Origin: Antedon mediterranea
Lineage: Eukaryota; Echinodermata; Crinoidea; Comatulida; Antedonidae
Reading direction: 5' to 3'
NCBI RefSeq assembly: GCF_964355755.1
Contig: NC_092672.1
Location: 11,528,501-11,592,500, forward strand
Length of the DNA stretch: 64,000 nucleotides
The position numbers and the translations under genes were made by a program. The notes under the pieces were generated by a model. It was not told where the DNA came from. It saw only the letters and a list, made by a program, of their open reading frames with translations, and did no database searches. Positions 35,787-45,879 of this stretch are shown piece by piece (within the stretch, counting starts at the first letter, position 1; every line of letters starts with the position of its first letter).

Positions 35787-35868
35787 GGTAGCGTAGCCGA
35801 GCGGTCTAAGGCGCTTGTCTAAGGCACCAGTAATTTCGATGGCGTGGGTTCGAATCCCACCGCTGCCA
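35787..35868 (+). tRNA. tRNA-Leu (AAG), class C
   Basis: Unit 32. As unit 5. Confidence 0.7.
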
Positions 35869-35971
35869 GTATAATTTTACCAGCTCGCTACATAACGTAC
35901 AAATGATATAATGTAACAATTCATGAGAAATACCGAAACCATTTTTTCTAAATAAATGTGAGAACATTCAA

Positions 35972-36053
35972 GGTAGCGTGGCCGAGCGGTCTAAGGCGCT
36001 GGTTTTAGGCACCAGTCATTTCGATGGCGTGGGTTCGAATCCCACCGCTGCCA
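35972..36053 (+). tRNA. tRNA-Leu (TAG)
   Basis: Unit 33. Consensus. Confidence 0.92.
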
Positions 36054-36156
36054 ATATAATTTTACTAGCTCACTACATAACGTACAAATGATGTAATGTA
36101 ACAATTCATGAGAAATACCGAAACCATTTTTTCTAAATAAATGTGACAACATTCAA

Positions 36157-36238
36157 GGAAGCGTGGCCGAGCGGTCTAAGGCGCTGGTTTTAGGCACCAG
36201 TCATTTCGATGGCGTAGGTTCGAATCCCACCGCTGGCA
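36157..36238 (+). tRNA. tRNA-Leu (TAG)
   Basis: Unit 34. GGAAGCG/CGCTGGC acceptor and GTAGG T stem, three mismatches. Confidence 0.6.
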
Positions 36239-36330
36239 GTATCTTTTTACCGACTCCCTACATAACGCACATTTGATGAAATGTAAAATTTCTTGAGAAA
36301 AACCGAAACCATAATTAAACGAACATTCAC

Positions 36331-36412
36331 GGTAGCGTGGCCGAGCGGTCTAAGGCGCTGGTTTAAGGCACCAGTCATTTCGATGGCGTGGGTTCCAATC
36401 CCACCGCTGCCA
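36331..36412 (+). tRNA. tRNA-Leu (AAG)
   Basis: Unit 35. T loop TTCCAAT. Confidence 0.7.
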
Positions 36413-36515
36413 ATATAATTTTACCAGCTCACTACATAACGTACAAATGATATAATGTAAAAATTCATGAGAAATACCGAAACCATTTTTTCGAAATAAA
36501 TGTGGAAACATTCAA

Positions 36516-36597
36516 GGTAGCGTGGCCGAGCGGTCTTAGGCGCTGGTTTAAGGCACCAGTCATTTCGATGGCGTGGGTTCGAATCCCTCCGCTGCCA
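36516..36597 (+). tRNA. tRNA-Leu (AAG)
   Basis: Unit 36. D loop TCTTA, T stem CCCTC. Confidence 0.75.
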
Positions 36598-36702
36598 GTA
36601 TTTTTTTACCGACTCCCTACATAACGCACAATTGATATAATGTAAAAATTCATGTGAAATACCAAAACCATTTTTTTTCTAAATAAATGTAAATACATTG
36701 AA

Positions 36703-36784
36703 GGTAGCGTGGCCGAGCGGTCTAAGGCGCTGTTTTAAGGAACCTGTCAGTTCGATGGCGTGGGTTCGAATCCCACCGCTGGCA
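36703..36784 (+). tRNA. tRNA-Leu (AAG), diverged
   Basis: Unit 37. Stem CTGTT/ACCTG has two mismatches; TTAAGGA loop; CGCTGGC. Confidence 0.45.
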
Positions 36785-36884
36785 GTATTTTTTGTACTGA
36801 CTCCATACATAACGTACAAATGATATTTAAAAATTCATGAGAAATACCGAAACCATTTTTCTAAATCAATGTGACAACATTCAA

Positions 36885-36966
36885 GGAAGCGTGGCCGAGC
36901 GGTCTAAGGCGCTGGTTTTAGGCACCAGTCATTTCGATGGCGTGGGTTCGAATCCCACCGCTGCCA
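36885..36966 (+). tRNA. tRNA-Leu (TAG)
   Basis: Unit 38. GGAAGCG acceptor. Confidence 0.75.
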
Positions 36967-37058
36967 TTATTTTTTTACCGACTCCCTACATAACGTACAA
37001 ATGATATATTGTAAAATTTCATGAGAAAAACCGAAACCATTATCAAACGATCATTCAC

Positions 37059-37140
37059 GGTAGGGTAGCCGAGCGGTCTAAGGCTCGGGTTTAAGGCACC
37101 AGTCATTTCGATGGCGTGGGTTCGAATCCCACCGCTGCCA
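37059..37140 (+). tRNA. tRNA-Leu (AAG), diverged
   Basis: Unit 39. GGTAGGG acceptor, GTAGCC, T at 26, CGGGT stem. Confidence 0.5.
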
Positions 37141-37246
37141 GTATTTTTGTTACCGACTCCCTACATAACGCACAATTGATATAATGTAAAAATTCATGTG
37201 AAATACCAAAACCATTTTTTTTCTAAATAAATGTAAATACATTGAA

Positions 37247-37328
37247 GGTAGCGTGGCCGAGCGGTCTAAGGCGCTGGTTTAAGGAACCTGTCACTTCGAT
37301 GGCGTGGGTTCGAATCCCACCGCTGGCA
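37247..37328 (+). tRNA. tRNA-Leu (AAG), diverged
   Basis: Unit 40. As unit 22. Confidence 0.6.
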
Positions 37329-37428
37329 GTATTTTTTGTACTGACTCCATACATAACGTACAAATGATATTTAAAAATTCATGAGAAATACCGAAACCAT
37401 TTTTCTAAATCAATGTGACAACATTCAA

Positions 37429-37510
37429 GGAAGCGTGGCCGAGCGGTCTAAGGCGCTGGTTTTAGGCACCAGTCATTTCGATGGCGTGGGTTCGAATCCC
37501 ACCGCTGCCA
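37429..37510 (+). tRNA. tRNA-Leu (TAG)
   Basis: Unit 41. GGAAGCG acceptor. Confidence 0.75.
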
Positions 37511-37602
37511 GTATTTTTTTACCGACTCCCTACATAACGTACAAATGATATATTGTAAAATTTCATGAGAAAAACCGAAACCATTATTAAACGATCATTC
37601 AC

Positions 37603-37684
37603 GGTAGCGTGGCCGAGCGGTCTAAGGCGCTGGTTTAAGGCACCAGTCATTTCGATGGCGTGGGTTCGAATCCCACCGCTGCCA
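37603..37684 (+). tRNA. tRNA-Leu (AAG)
   Basis: Unit 42. Consensus; counterpart of units 27 and 78. Confidence 0.92.
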
Positions 37685-37791
37685 GTATTTTTGTTACCGA
37701 CTCCCTACATAACGTACAAATGATATAATGTAAAAATTCATGAGAAATACCAAAACCATTTTTTTTTCTAAATAAATATGAATACATTGAA

Positions 37792-37873
37792 GGTAGCGTA
37801 GCAGAGCGGTCTAAGGCGCTTGTCCAGGGCACTAGTAATTTCGATGGCGTGGGTTCGAATCCCACCGCTGCCA
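37792..37873 (+). tRNA. tRNA-Leu body with AGG (Pro) anticodon
   Basis: Unit 43. As unit 28 plus GCAGAG in the D stem/A box, which weakens it further. Confidence 0.45.
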
Positions 37874-37980
37874 GTATAATTTTACCAGCTCGCTACATAA
37901 CGTACAAATGATATAATGTAACAATTCATGAGAAATACCGAAACCATTTTTTCTAAATAATTAAATGTGAAAACATTCAA

Positions 37981-38062
37981 GGTAGCGTGGCCGAGCGGTC
38001 TAAGGCGCTGGTTTTAGGCACCAGTCATTTCGATGGCATGGGTTCGAATCCCACCGCTGCCA
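37981..38062 (+). tRNA. tRNA-Leu (TAG)
   Basis: Unit 44. T-stem ATGGG. Confidence 0.8.
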
Positions 38063-38165
38063 ATATACTTTTACTAGCTCACTACATAACGTACAAATGA
38101 TGTAATGTAACAATTCATGAGAAATACCGAAACCATTTTTTGTAAATAAATGTGAAAACATTCAA

Positions 38166-38247
38166 GGTAGCGTGGCCGAGCGGTCTAAGGCTCTGGTTTT
38201 AGGCACCAGTCATTTCGATGGCGTGGGTTCGAATCCCACCGCTGCCA
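38166..38247 (+). tRNA. tRNA-Leu (TAG)
   Basis: Unit 45. T at position 26 only. Confidence 0.88.
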
Positions 38248-38339
38248 GTATTTTTTTACCGACTCCCTACATAACGCACAATTGATATAATGTAAAATGT
38301 CATGAGAAATACCGAAACCATAATTAAACGCTCATTCAC

Positions 38340-38421
38340 GGTAGCGTGGCCGAGCGGTCTAAGGCGCTGGTTTAAGGCACCAGTCATTTCGATGGCGTGG
38401 GTTCGAATCCCACCGCTGCCA
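38340..38421 (+). tRNA. tRNA-Leu (AAG)
   Basis: Unit 46. Consensus. Confidence 0.92.
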
Positions 38422-38527
38422 GTATTTTTGTTACCGACTCCCTACATAACGTACAAATGATATAATGTAAAAATTCATGAGAAATACCAAAACCATTTTT
38501 TTTCTAAATAAATGTGAATACATTGAA

Positions 38528-38609
38528 GGTAGCGTAGCCGAGCGGTCTAAGGCGCTTGTCTAAGGCACCAGTAATTTCGATGGCGTGGGTTCGAATCCCA
38601 CCGCTGCCA
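38528..38609 (+). tRNA. tRNA-Leu (AAG), class C
   Basis: Unit 47. As unit 5. Confidence 0.7.
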
Positions 38610-38712
38610 GTAAAATTTTACCAGCTCGCTACATAACGTACAAATGATATAATGTAACAATTCATGAGAAATACCGAAACCATTTTTTCTAAATAAATGT
38701 GAAAACATTCAA

Positions 38713-38794
38713 GGTAGCGTGGCCGAGCGGTCTAAGGCGCTGGTTTTAGGCACCAGTCATTTCGATGGCGTGGGTTCGAATCCCACCGCTGCCA
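38713..38794 (+). tRNA. tRNA-Leu (TAG)
   Basis: Unit 48. Consensus; the copy-1/copy-2 register changes just after it. Confidence 0.92.
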
Positions 38795-38885
38795 GTATAT
38801 TTTTACCGACTTCCTACAAAACGCACAATTGATAAAATGTAAGATTTCATGAAAAAACCGAAACCATAATTAAACGAACATTCAC

Positions 38886-38967
38886 GGTAGCGTGGCCGAG
38901 TGGTCTAAGGCGCTGGTTTAAGGCACCAGTCATTTCGATGGCGTGGGTTCGAATCCCACCGCTGCCA
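38886..38967 (+). tRNA. tRNA-Leu (AAG)
   Basis: Unit 49. D loop GAGTGG; missing from block copy 2. Confidence 0.9.
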
Positions 38968-39070
38968 ATATAATTTTACCAGCTCACTACATAACGTACA
39001 AATGATATAATGTAACAATTCATGAGAAATACCCAAACCAGTTTTTCTAAATAAATGTGGAAACATTCAA

Positions 39071-39152
39071 GGTAGCGTGGCCGAGCGGTCTAAGGCGCTG
39101 GTTTTAGGCACCAGTCATTTCGATGGCGTGGGTTCGAATCCCACCGCTGCCA
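39071..39152 (+). tRNA. tRNA-Leu (TAG)
   Basis: Unit 50. Consensus. Confidence 0.92.
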
Positions 39153-39255
39153 ATATAATTTTACTAGCTCACTACATAACGTACAAATGATGTAATGTAA
39201 CAATTCATGAGAAATACCGAAACCATTTTTTCTAAATAAATGTGACAACATTCAA

Positions 39256-39337
39256 GGAAGCGTGGCCGAGCGGTCTAAGGCGCTGGTTTTAGGCACCAGT
39301 CATTTCGATGCCGTAGGTTCGAATCCCACCGCTGGCA
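39256..39337 (+). tRNA. tRNA-Leu (TAG)
   Basis: Unit 51. GGAAGCG/CGCTGGC, variable ATGCC, GTAGG. Confidence 0.55.
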
Positions 39338-39429
39338 GTATCTTTTTACCGACTCCCTACATAACGCACATTTGATGAAATGTAAAATTTCTTGAGAAAA
39401 ACCGAAACCATAATTAAACAAACATTCAC

Positions 39430-39511
39430 GGTAGCGTGGCCGAGCGGTCTAAGGCGCTGGTTTAAGGCACCAGTCATTTCGATGGCGTGGGTTCCAATCC
39501 CACCGCTGCCA
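39430..39511 (+). tRNA. tRNA-Leu (AAG)
   Basis: Unit 52. T loop TTCCAAT. Confidence 0.7.
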
Positions 39512-39614
39512 ATATAATTTTACCAGCTCACTACATAACGTACAAATGATATAATGTAAAAATTCATGAGAAATACCGAAACCATTTTTTCGAAATAAAT
39601 GTGGAAACATTCAA

Positions 39615-39696
39615 GGTAGCGTGGCCGAGCGGTCTTAGGCGCTGGTTTAAGGCACCAGTCATTTCAATGGCGTGGGTTCGAATCCCTCCGCCGCCA
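39615..39696 (+). tRNA. tRNA-Leu (AAG)
   Basis: Unit 53. TCTTA, CAATGGC variable end, CCCTC, CGCCGCC. Confidence 0.6.
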
Positions 39697-39788
39697 GTAT
39701 CTTTTTACCGACTCCCTACATAACGCACAATTGATATAATGTAAAATTTCTTGAGAAAAACCGAAACCATAATTAAACGAACATTCAC

Positions 39789-39870
39789 GGTAGCGTAGCC
39801 GAGCGGTCTAAGGCGCTTGTCTAAGGCACCAGTAATTTCGATGGCGTGGGTTCGAATACCACCGCTGCCA
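39789..39870 (+). tRNA. tRNA-Leu (AAG), class C
   Basis: Unit 54. As unit 5 with T-stem ACCAC mismatch. Confidence 0.6.
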
Positions 39871-39973
39871 GTATAATTTTACCAGCTCGCTACATAACGT
39901 ACAAATGATATAATGTAACAATTCATGAGAAATACCGAAACCATTTTTTCTAAATAAATGTGAAAACATTCAA

Positions 39974-40055
39974 GGTAGCGTGGCCGAGCGGTCTAAGGCG
40001 CTGGTTTTAGGCACCAGTCATTTCGATGGCGTGGGTTCGAATCCCACCGCTGCCA
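39974..40055 (+). tRNA. tRNA-Leu (TAG)
   Basis: Unit 55. Consensus. Confidence 0.92.
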
Positions 40056-40159
40056 ATATAATTTTACTAGCTCACTACATAACGTACAAATGATGTAATG
40101 TAACAATTCATGAGAAATACCGAAACCATTTTTTCTAAATTAAATGTGACAACATTCAA

Positions 40160-40241
40160 GGAAGCGTGGCCGAGCGGTCTAAGGCGCTGGTTTTAGGCAC
40201 CAGTCATTTCGATGGCGTAGGTTCGAATCCCACCGCTGGCA
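40160..40241 (+). tRNA. tRNA-Leu (TAG)
   Basis: Unit 56. As unit 34. Confidence 0.6.
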
Positions 40242-40333
40242 GTATCTTTTTACCGACTCCCTACATAACGCACATTTGATAAAATGTAAAATTTCTTGAG
40301 AAAAACCGAAACCATAATTAAACGAACATTCAC

Positions 40334-40415
40334 GGTAGCGTGGCCGAGCGGTCTAAGGCGCTGGTGTAAGGCACCAGTCATTTCGATGGCGTGGGTTCCA
40401 ATCCCACCGCTGCCA
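40334..40415 (+). tRNA. tRNA-Leu (AAG)
   Basis: Unit 57. Loop GTAAGGC (G32) and TTCCAAT. Confidence 0.6.
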
Positions 40416-40518
40416 ATATAATTTTACCAGCTCACTACATAACGTACAAATGATATAATGTAAAAATTCATGAGAAATACCGAAACCATTTTTTCTAAAT
40501 AAATGTGGAAACATTCAA

Positions 40519-40600
40519 GGTAGCGTGGCCGAGCGGTCTTAGGCGCTGGTTTAAGGCACCAGTCATTTCAATGGCGTGGGTTCGAATCCCACCGCCGCCA
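40519..40600 (+). tRNA. tRNA-Leu (AAG)
   Basis: Unit 58. TCTTA, CAATGGC, CGCCGCC. Confidence 0.68.
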
Positions 40601-40692
40601 GTATCTTTTTACCGACTCCCTACATAACGCACAATTGATATAATGTAAAATTTCTTGAGAAAAACCGAAACCATAATTAAACGAACATTCAC

Positions 40693-40774
40693 GGTAGCGT
40701 GGCCGAGCGGTCTAAGGCTCTGGTTTAAGGCACCAGTCATTTCGATGGCGTGGGTTCGAATCCCACCGCTGCCA
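40693..40774 (+). tRNA. tRNA-Leu (AAG)
   Basis: Unit 59. T at position 26. Confidence 0.88.
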
Positions 40775-40878
40775 ATATAATTTTACCAGCTCTCTACATA
40801 ACGTACAAATGATATAATATAACAATTCATGAGAAGTACCGAAACCATTTTTTTCTAAATAAATGTGAAAACATTCAC

Positions 40879-40960
40879 GGTAGCGTGGCCGAGCGGTCTA
40901 AGGCGCTGGTTTAAGGCACCAGTCATTTCGATGGCGTGGGTTCGAATCCCACCGCTGCCA
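40879..40960 (+). tRNA. tRNA-Leu (AAG)
   Basis: Unit 60. Consensus. Confidence 0.92.
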
Positions 40961-41063
40961 ATATAATTTAACCAGCTCTCTACATAACGTACAAATGATA
41001 TAATATAACAATTCATGAGAAGTACCGTAACCATTTTTTCTAAATAAATGTGAAAACATTCAA

Positions 41064-41145
41064 GGTAGCGTGGCCGAGCGATCTAAGGCGCTGGTTTTAG
41101 GCACCAGTCATTGCGATGGCATGGGTTTGAATCCCACCGCTGCCA
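41064..41145 (+). tRNA. tRNA-Leu (TAG)
   Basis: Unit 61. D loop GAGCGATC, variable TCATTGCG, ATGGG, T loop TTTGAAT. Confidence 0.6.
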
Positions 41146-41247
41146 ATATTCTTTTACCGGCTCATTACATAAGGTACAAATGATATAATGTAAAAATTCA
41201 TGAGAAATAGCAAAATTATTTTTCTAAATCAATGTGACAACATTCAA

Positions 41248-41329
41248 AGTGGCGTAGCCGAGCGGTCTAAGGCGCTTGTCTAAGGCACCAGTAATTTCGA
41301 TGGCGTGGGTTAGAATGCCACCGATACCA
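41248..41329 (+). pseudogene. tRNA-Leu (AAG)-like, degenerate
   Basis: Unit 62. AGTGGCG/CGATACC acceptor, class C arm, T loop TTAGAAT. Confidence 0.7.
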
Positions 41330-41422
41330 ATATTCTTTTACCGGCTAATTACATAACGTATAAATGATATATTGTAAAATTTAATGAGAAAAAACCGAAA
41401 CCATAATTAAACGAACGTTTAC

Positions 41423-41504
41423 GGTAGCGTAGCCGAGCGTTCTAAGGCGCTTGTTTAAGGCACCCGTAATTTCGATTGCGTGGGTTAGAATGCCACAGAT
41501 ACCA
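41423..41504 (+). pseudogene. tRNA-Leu (AAG)-like, degenerate
   Basis: Unit 63. D loop GAGCGTT, ACCCG stem, TTAGAAT, acceptor 3' strand AGATACC. Confidence 0.75.
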
Positions 41505-41607
41505 ATATTCTTTTACCGGCTAATTACATAACGTACAAATGATATAATGTAAAAATTCATGAGAAATACCGAAACCATTTTTTCTAAATAAATGTGAAAA
41601 CATTCAA

Positions 41608-41689
41608 GGTAGCGTGGCCGAGCGGTCTAAGACGCTGGTTTTAGGCACCAGTCATTTTGATGGCGTGGGTTCGAATCCCACCGCTGCCA
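41608..41689 (+). tRNA. tRNA-Leu (TAG)
   Basis: Unit 64. D-stem GAC mismatch, variable TTTG. Confidence 0.75.
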
Positions 41690-41780
41690 GTATATTTTTA
41701 CCGACTCCCTACAAAACGCACAATTGATAAAATGTAAGATTTCATGAAAAAACCGAAACCATAATTAAACGAACATTCAC

Positions 41781-41862
41781 GGTAGCGTGGCCGAGCGGTC
41801 TAAGGCGCTGGTTTAAGGCACCAGTCGTTTCGATGGCGTGGGTTCGAATCCCACCGCTGCCA
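41781..41862 (+). tRNA. tRNA-Leu (AAG)
   Basis: Unit 65. Variable arm TCGTTTCGATGGC (G-U pair). Confidence 0.88.
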
Positions 41863-41965
41863 ATATAATTTTACCAGCTCACTTCATAACGTACAAATGA
41901 TATAATGTAACAATTCATGAGAAATACCCAAACCAGTTTTTCTAAATAAATGTGAAAACATTCAA

Positions 41966-42047
41966 GGTAGCGTGGCCGAGCGGTCTAAGGCGCTGGTTTT
42001 AGGCACCAGTCATTTCGATGGCGTGGGTTCGAATCCCTCCGCTGCCA
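41966..42047 (+). tRNA. tRNA-Leu (TAG)
   Basis: Unit 66. T stem CCCTC; last gene of 6.5-kb block copy 1. Confidence 0.8.
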
Positions 42048-42139
42048 GTATTTTTTTACCGACTCCCTACATAACGCACCATTGATATAATGTAAAATGT
42101 CATGAGAAATACCGAAACCATAATTAAACGCTCATTCAC

Positions 42140-42221
42140 GGTAGCGTGGCCGAGCGGTCTAAGGCGCTGGTTTAAGGCACCAGTCATTTCGATGGCGTGG
42201 GTTCGAATCCCACCGCTGCCA
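42140..42221 (+). tRNA. tRNA-Leu (AAG)
   Basis: Unit 67. Consensus; counterpart of unit 31. Confidence 0.92.
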
Positions 42222-42327
42222 GTATTTTTGTTACCGACTCCCTACATAACGTACAAATGATATAATGTAAAAATTCTTGAGAAATACCAAAACCATTTTT
42301 TTTCTAAATAAATGTGAATACATTGAA

Positions 42328-42409
42328 GGTAGCGTAGCCGAGCGGTCTAAGGCGCTTGTCTAAGGCACCAGTAATTTCGATGGCGTGGGTTCGAATCCCA
42401 CCGCTGCCA
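42328..42409 (+). tRNA. tRNA-Leu (AAG), class C
   Basis: Unit 68. Counterpart of unit 32. Confidence 0.7.
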
Positions 42410-42512
42410 GTATAATTTTACCAGCTCGCTACATAACGTACAAATGATATAATGTAACAATTCATGAGAAATACCGAAACCATTTTTTCTAAATAAATGT
42501 GAGAACATTCAA

Positions 42513-42594
42513 GGTAGCGTGGCCGAGCGGTCTAAGGCGCTGGTTTTAGGCACCAGTCATTTCGATGGCGTGGGTTCGAATCCCACCGCTGCCA
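42513..42594 (+). tRNA. tRNA-Leu (TAG)
   Basis: Unit 69. Consensus. Confidence 0.92.
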
Positions 42595-42697
42595 ATATAA
42601 TTTTACTAGCTCACTACATAACGTACAAATGATGTAATGTAACAATTCATGAGAAATACCGAAACCATTTTTTCTATATAAATGTGACAACATTCAA

Positions 42698-42779
42698 GGA
42701 AGCGTGGCCGAGCGGTCTAAGGCGCTGGTTTTAGGCACCAGTCATTTCGATGGCGTAGGTTCGAATCCCACCGCTGGCA
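42698..42779 (+). tRNA. tRNA-Leu (TAG)
   Basis: Unit 70. Counterpart of unit 34, same mismatches. Confidence 0.6.
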
Positions 42780-42871
42780 GTATCTTTTTACCGACTCCCT
42801 ACATAACGCACATTTGATGAAATGTAAAATTTCTTGAGAAAAACCGAAACCATAATTAAACGAACATTCAC

Positions 42872-42953
42872 GGTAGCGTGGCCGAGCGGTCTAAGGCGCT
42901 GGTTTAAGGCACCAGTCATTTCGATGGCGTGGGTTCCAATCCCACCGCTGCCA
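42872..42953 (+). tRNA. tRNA-Leu (AAG)
   Basis: Unit 71. TTCCAAT; counterpart of unit 35. Confidence 0.7.
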
Positions 42954-43056
42954 ATATAATTTTACCAGCTCACTACATAACGTACAAATGATATAATGTA
43001 AAAATTCATGAGAAATACCGAAACCATTTTTTCGAAATAAATGTGGAAACATTCAA

Positions 43057-43138
43057 GGTAGCGTGGCCGAGCGGTCTTAGGCGCTGGTTTAAGGCACCAG
43101 TCATTTCGATGGCGTGGGTTCGAATCCCTCCGCTGCCA
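43057..43138 (+). tRNA. tRNA-Leu (AAG)
   Basis: Unit 72. TCTTA, CCCTC; counterpart of unit 36. Confidence 0.75.
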
Positions 43139-43243
43139 GTATTTTTTTACCGACTCCCTACATAACGCACAATTGATATAATGTAAAAATTCATGTGAAA
43201 TACCAAAACCATTTTTTTTCTAAATAAATGAAAATACATTGAA

Positions 43244-43325
43244 GGTAGCGTGGCCGAGCGGTCTAAGGCGCTGTTTTAAGGAACCTGTCAGTTCGATGGC
43301 GTGGGTTCGAATCCCACCGCTGGCA
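43244..43325 (+). tRNA. tRNA-Leu (AAG), diverged
   Basis: Unit 73. Counterpart of unit 37. Confidence 0.45.
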
Positions 43326-43425
43326 GTATTTTTTGTACTGACTCCATACATAACGTACAAATGATATTTAAAAATTCATGAGAAATACCGAAACCATTTT
43401 TCTAAATCAATGTGACAACATTCAA

Positions 43426-43507
43426 GGAAGCGTGGCCGAGCGGTCTAAGGCGCTGGTTTTAGGCACCAGTCATTTCGATGGCGTGGGTTCGAATCCCACC
43501 GCTGCCA
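43426..43507 (+). tRNA. tRNA-Leu (TAG)
   Basis: Unit 74. GGAAGCG acceptor. Confidence 0.75.
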
Positions 43508-43599
43508 GTATTTTTTTACCGACTCCCTACATAACGTACAAATGATATATTGTAAAATTTCATGAGAAAAACCGAAACCATTATCAAACGATCATTCAC

Positions 43600-43681
43600 G
43601 GTAGGGTAGCCGAGCGGTCTAAGGCTCGGGTTTAAGGCACCAGTCATTTCGATGGCGTGGGTTCGAATCCCACCGCTGCCA
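43600..43681 (+). tRNA. tRNA-Leu (AAG), diverged
   Basis: Unit 75. Counterpart of unit 39. Confidence 0.5.
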
Positions 43682-43787
43682 GTATTTTTGTTACCGACTC
43701 CCTACATAACGCACAATTGATATAATGTAAAAATTCATGTGAAATACCAAAACCATTTTTTTTCTAAATAAATGTAAATACATTGAA

Positions 43788-43869
43788 GGTAGCGTGGCCG
43801 AGCGGTCTAAGGCGCTGGTTTAAGGAACCTGTCACTTCGATGGCGTGGGTTCGAATCCCACCGCTGGCA
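43788..43869 (+). tRNA. tRNA-Leu (AAG), diverged
   Basis: Unit 76. As unit 22. Confidence 0.6.
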
Positions 43870-43969
43870 GTATTTTTTGTACTGACTCCATACATAACGT
43901 ACAAATGATATTTAAAAATTCATGAGAAATACCGAAACCATTTTTCTAAATCAATGTGACAACATTCAA

Positions 43970-44051
43970 GGAAGCGTGGCCGAGCGGTCTAAGGCGCTGG
44001 TTTTAGGCACCAGTCATTTCGATGGCGTGGGTTCGAATCCCACCGCTGCCA
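43970..44051 (+). tRNA. tRNA-Leu (TAG)
   Basis: Unit 77. GGAAGCG acceptor. Confidence 0.75.
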
Positions 44052-44143
44052 GTATTTTTTTACCGACTCCCTACATAACGTACAAATGATATATTGTAAA
44101 ATTTCATGAGAAAAACCGAAACCATTATTAAACGATCATTCAC

Positions 44144-44225
44144 GGTAGCGTGGCCGAGCGGTCTAAGGCGCTGGTTTAAGGCACCAGTCATTTCGATGGC
44201 GTGGGTTCGAATCCCACCGCTGCCA
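44144..44225 (+). tRNA. tRNA-Leu (AAG)
   Basis: Unit 78. Consensus. Confidence 0.92.
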
Positions 44226-44332
44226 GTATTTTTGTTACCGACTCCCTACATAACGTACAAATGATATAATGTAAAAATTCATGAGAAATACCAAAACCAT
44301 TTTTTTTTCTAAATAAATATGAATACATTGAA

Positions 44333-44414
44333 GGTAGCGTAGCAGAGCGGTCTAAGGCGCTTGTCCAGGGCACTAGTAATTTCGATGGCGTGGGTTCGAA
44401 TCCCACCGCTGCCA
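44333..44414 (+). tRNA. tRNA-Leu body with AGG (Pro) anticodon
   Basis: Unit 79. Identical in gene sequence to unit 43. Confidence 0.45.
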
Positions 44415-44521
44415 GTATAATTTTACCAGCTCGCTACATAACGTACAAATGATATAATGTAACAATTCATGAGAAATACCGAAACCATTTTTTCTAAATA
44501 ATTAAATGTGAAAACATTCAA

Positions 44522-44603
44522 GGTAGCGTGGCCGAGCGGTCTAAGGCGCTGGTTTTAGGCACCAGTCATTTCGATGGCATGGGTTCGAATCCCACCGCTG
44601 CCA
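44522..44603 (+). tRNA. tRNA-Leu (TAG)
   Basis: Unit 80. T-stem ATGGG. Confidence 0.8.
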
Positions 44604-44706
44604 ATATACTTTTACTAGCTCACTACATAACGTACAAATGATGTAATGTAACAATTCATGAGAAATACCGAAACCATTTTTTGTAAATAAATGTGAAAAC
44701 ATTCAA

Positions 44707-44788
44707 GGTAGCGTGGCCGAGCGGTCTAAGGCTCTGGTTTTAGGCACCAGTCATTTCGATGGCGTGGGTTCGAATCCCACCGCTGCCA
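44707..44788 (+). tRNA. tRNA-Leu (TAG)
   Basis: Unit 81. T at 26. Confidence 0.88.
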
Positions 44789-44880
44789 GTATTTTTTTAC
44801 CGACTCCCTACATAACGCACAATTGATATAATGTAAAATGTCATGAGAAATACCGAAACCATAATTAAACGCTCATTCAC

Positions 44881-44962
44881 GGTAGCGTGGCCGAGCGGTC
44901 TAAGGCGCTGGTTTAAGGCACCAGTCATTTCGATGGCGTGGGTTCGAATCCCACCGCTGCCA
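44881..44962 (+). tRNA. tRNA-Leu (AAG)
   Basis: Unit 82. Consensus. Confidence 0.92.
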
Positions 44963-45068
44963 GTATTTTTGTTACCGACTCCCTACATAACGTACAAATG
45001 ATATAATGTAAAAATTCATGAGAAATACCAAAACCATTTTTTTTCTAAATAAATGTGAATACATTGAA

Positions 45069-45150
45069 GGTAGCGTAGCCGAGCGGTCTAAGGCGCTTGT
45101 CTAAGGCACCAGTAATTTCGATGGCGTGGGTTCGAATCCCACCGCTGCCA
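45069..45150 (+). tRNA. tRNA-Leu (AAG), class C
   Basis: Unit 83. As unit 5. Confidence 0.7.
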
Positions 45151-45253
45151 GTAAAATTTTACCAGCTCGCTACATAACGTACAAATGATATAATGTAACA
45201 ATTCATGAGAAATACCGAAACCATTTTTTCTAAATAAATGTGAAAACATTCAA

Positions 45254-45335
45254 GGTAGCGTGGCCGAGCGGTCTAAGGCGCTGGTTTTAGGCACCAGTCA
45301 TTTCGATGGCGTGGGTTCGAATCCCACCGCTGCCA
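45254..45335 (+). tRNA. tRNA-Leu (TAG)
   Basis: Unit 84. Consensus; two units present in copy 1 are missing around here. Confidence 0.92.
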
Positions 45336-45438
45336 ATATAATTTTACTAGCTCACTACATAACGTACAAATGATGTAATGTAACAATTCATGAGAAATAC
45401 CGAAACAATTTTTTCTAAATAAATGTGACAACATTCAA

Positions 45439-45520
45439 GGAAGCGTGGCCGAGCGGTCTAAGGCGCTGGTTTTAGGCACCAGTCATTTCGATGGCGTAGG
45501 TTCGAATCCCACCGCTGGCA
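45439..45520 (+). tRNA. tRNA-Leu (TAG)
   Basis: Unit 85. GGAAGCG/CGCTGGC, GTAGG. Confidence 0.6.
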
Positions 45521-45612
45521 GTATCTTTTTACCGACTCCCTACATAACGCACATTTGATGAAATGTAAAATTTCTTGAGAAAAACCGAAACCATAATTAA
45601 ACAAACATTCAC

Positions 45613-45694
45613 GGTAGCGTGGCCGAGCGGTCTAAGGCGCTGGTTTAAGGCACCAGTCATTTCGATGGCGTGGGTTCCAATCCCACCGCTGCCA
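45613..45694 (+). tRNA. tRNA-Leu (AAG)
   Basis: Unit 86. TTCCAAT. Confidence 0.7.
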
Positions 45695-45797
45695 ATATAA
45701 TTTTACCAGCTCACTACATAACGTACAAATGATATAATGTAAAAATTCATGAGAAATACCGAAACCATTTTTTCGAAATAAATGTGGAAACATTCAA

Positions 45798-45879
45798 GGT
45801 AGCGTGGCCGAGCGGTCTTAGGCGCTGGTTTAAGGCACCAGTCATTTCAATGGCGTGGGTTCGAATCCCTCCGCCGCCA
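45798..45879 (+). tRNA. tRNA-Leu (AAG)
   Basis: Unit 87. Counterpart of unit 53. Confidence 0.6.
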
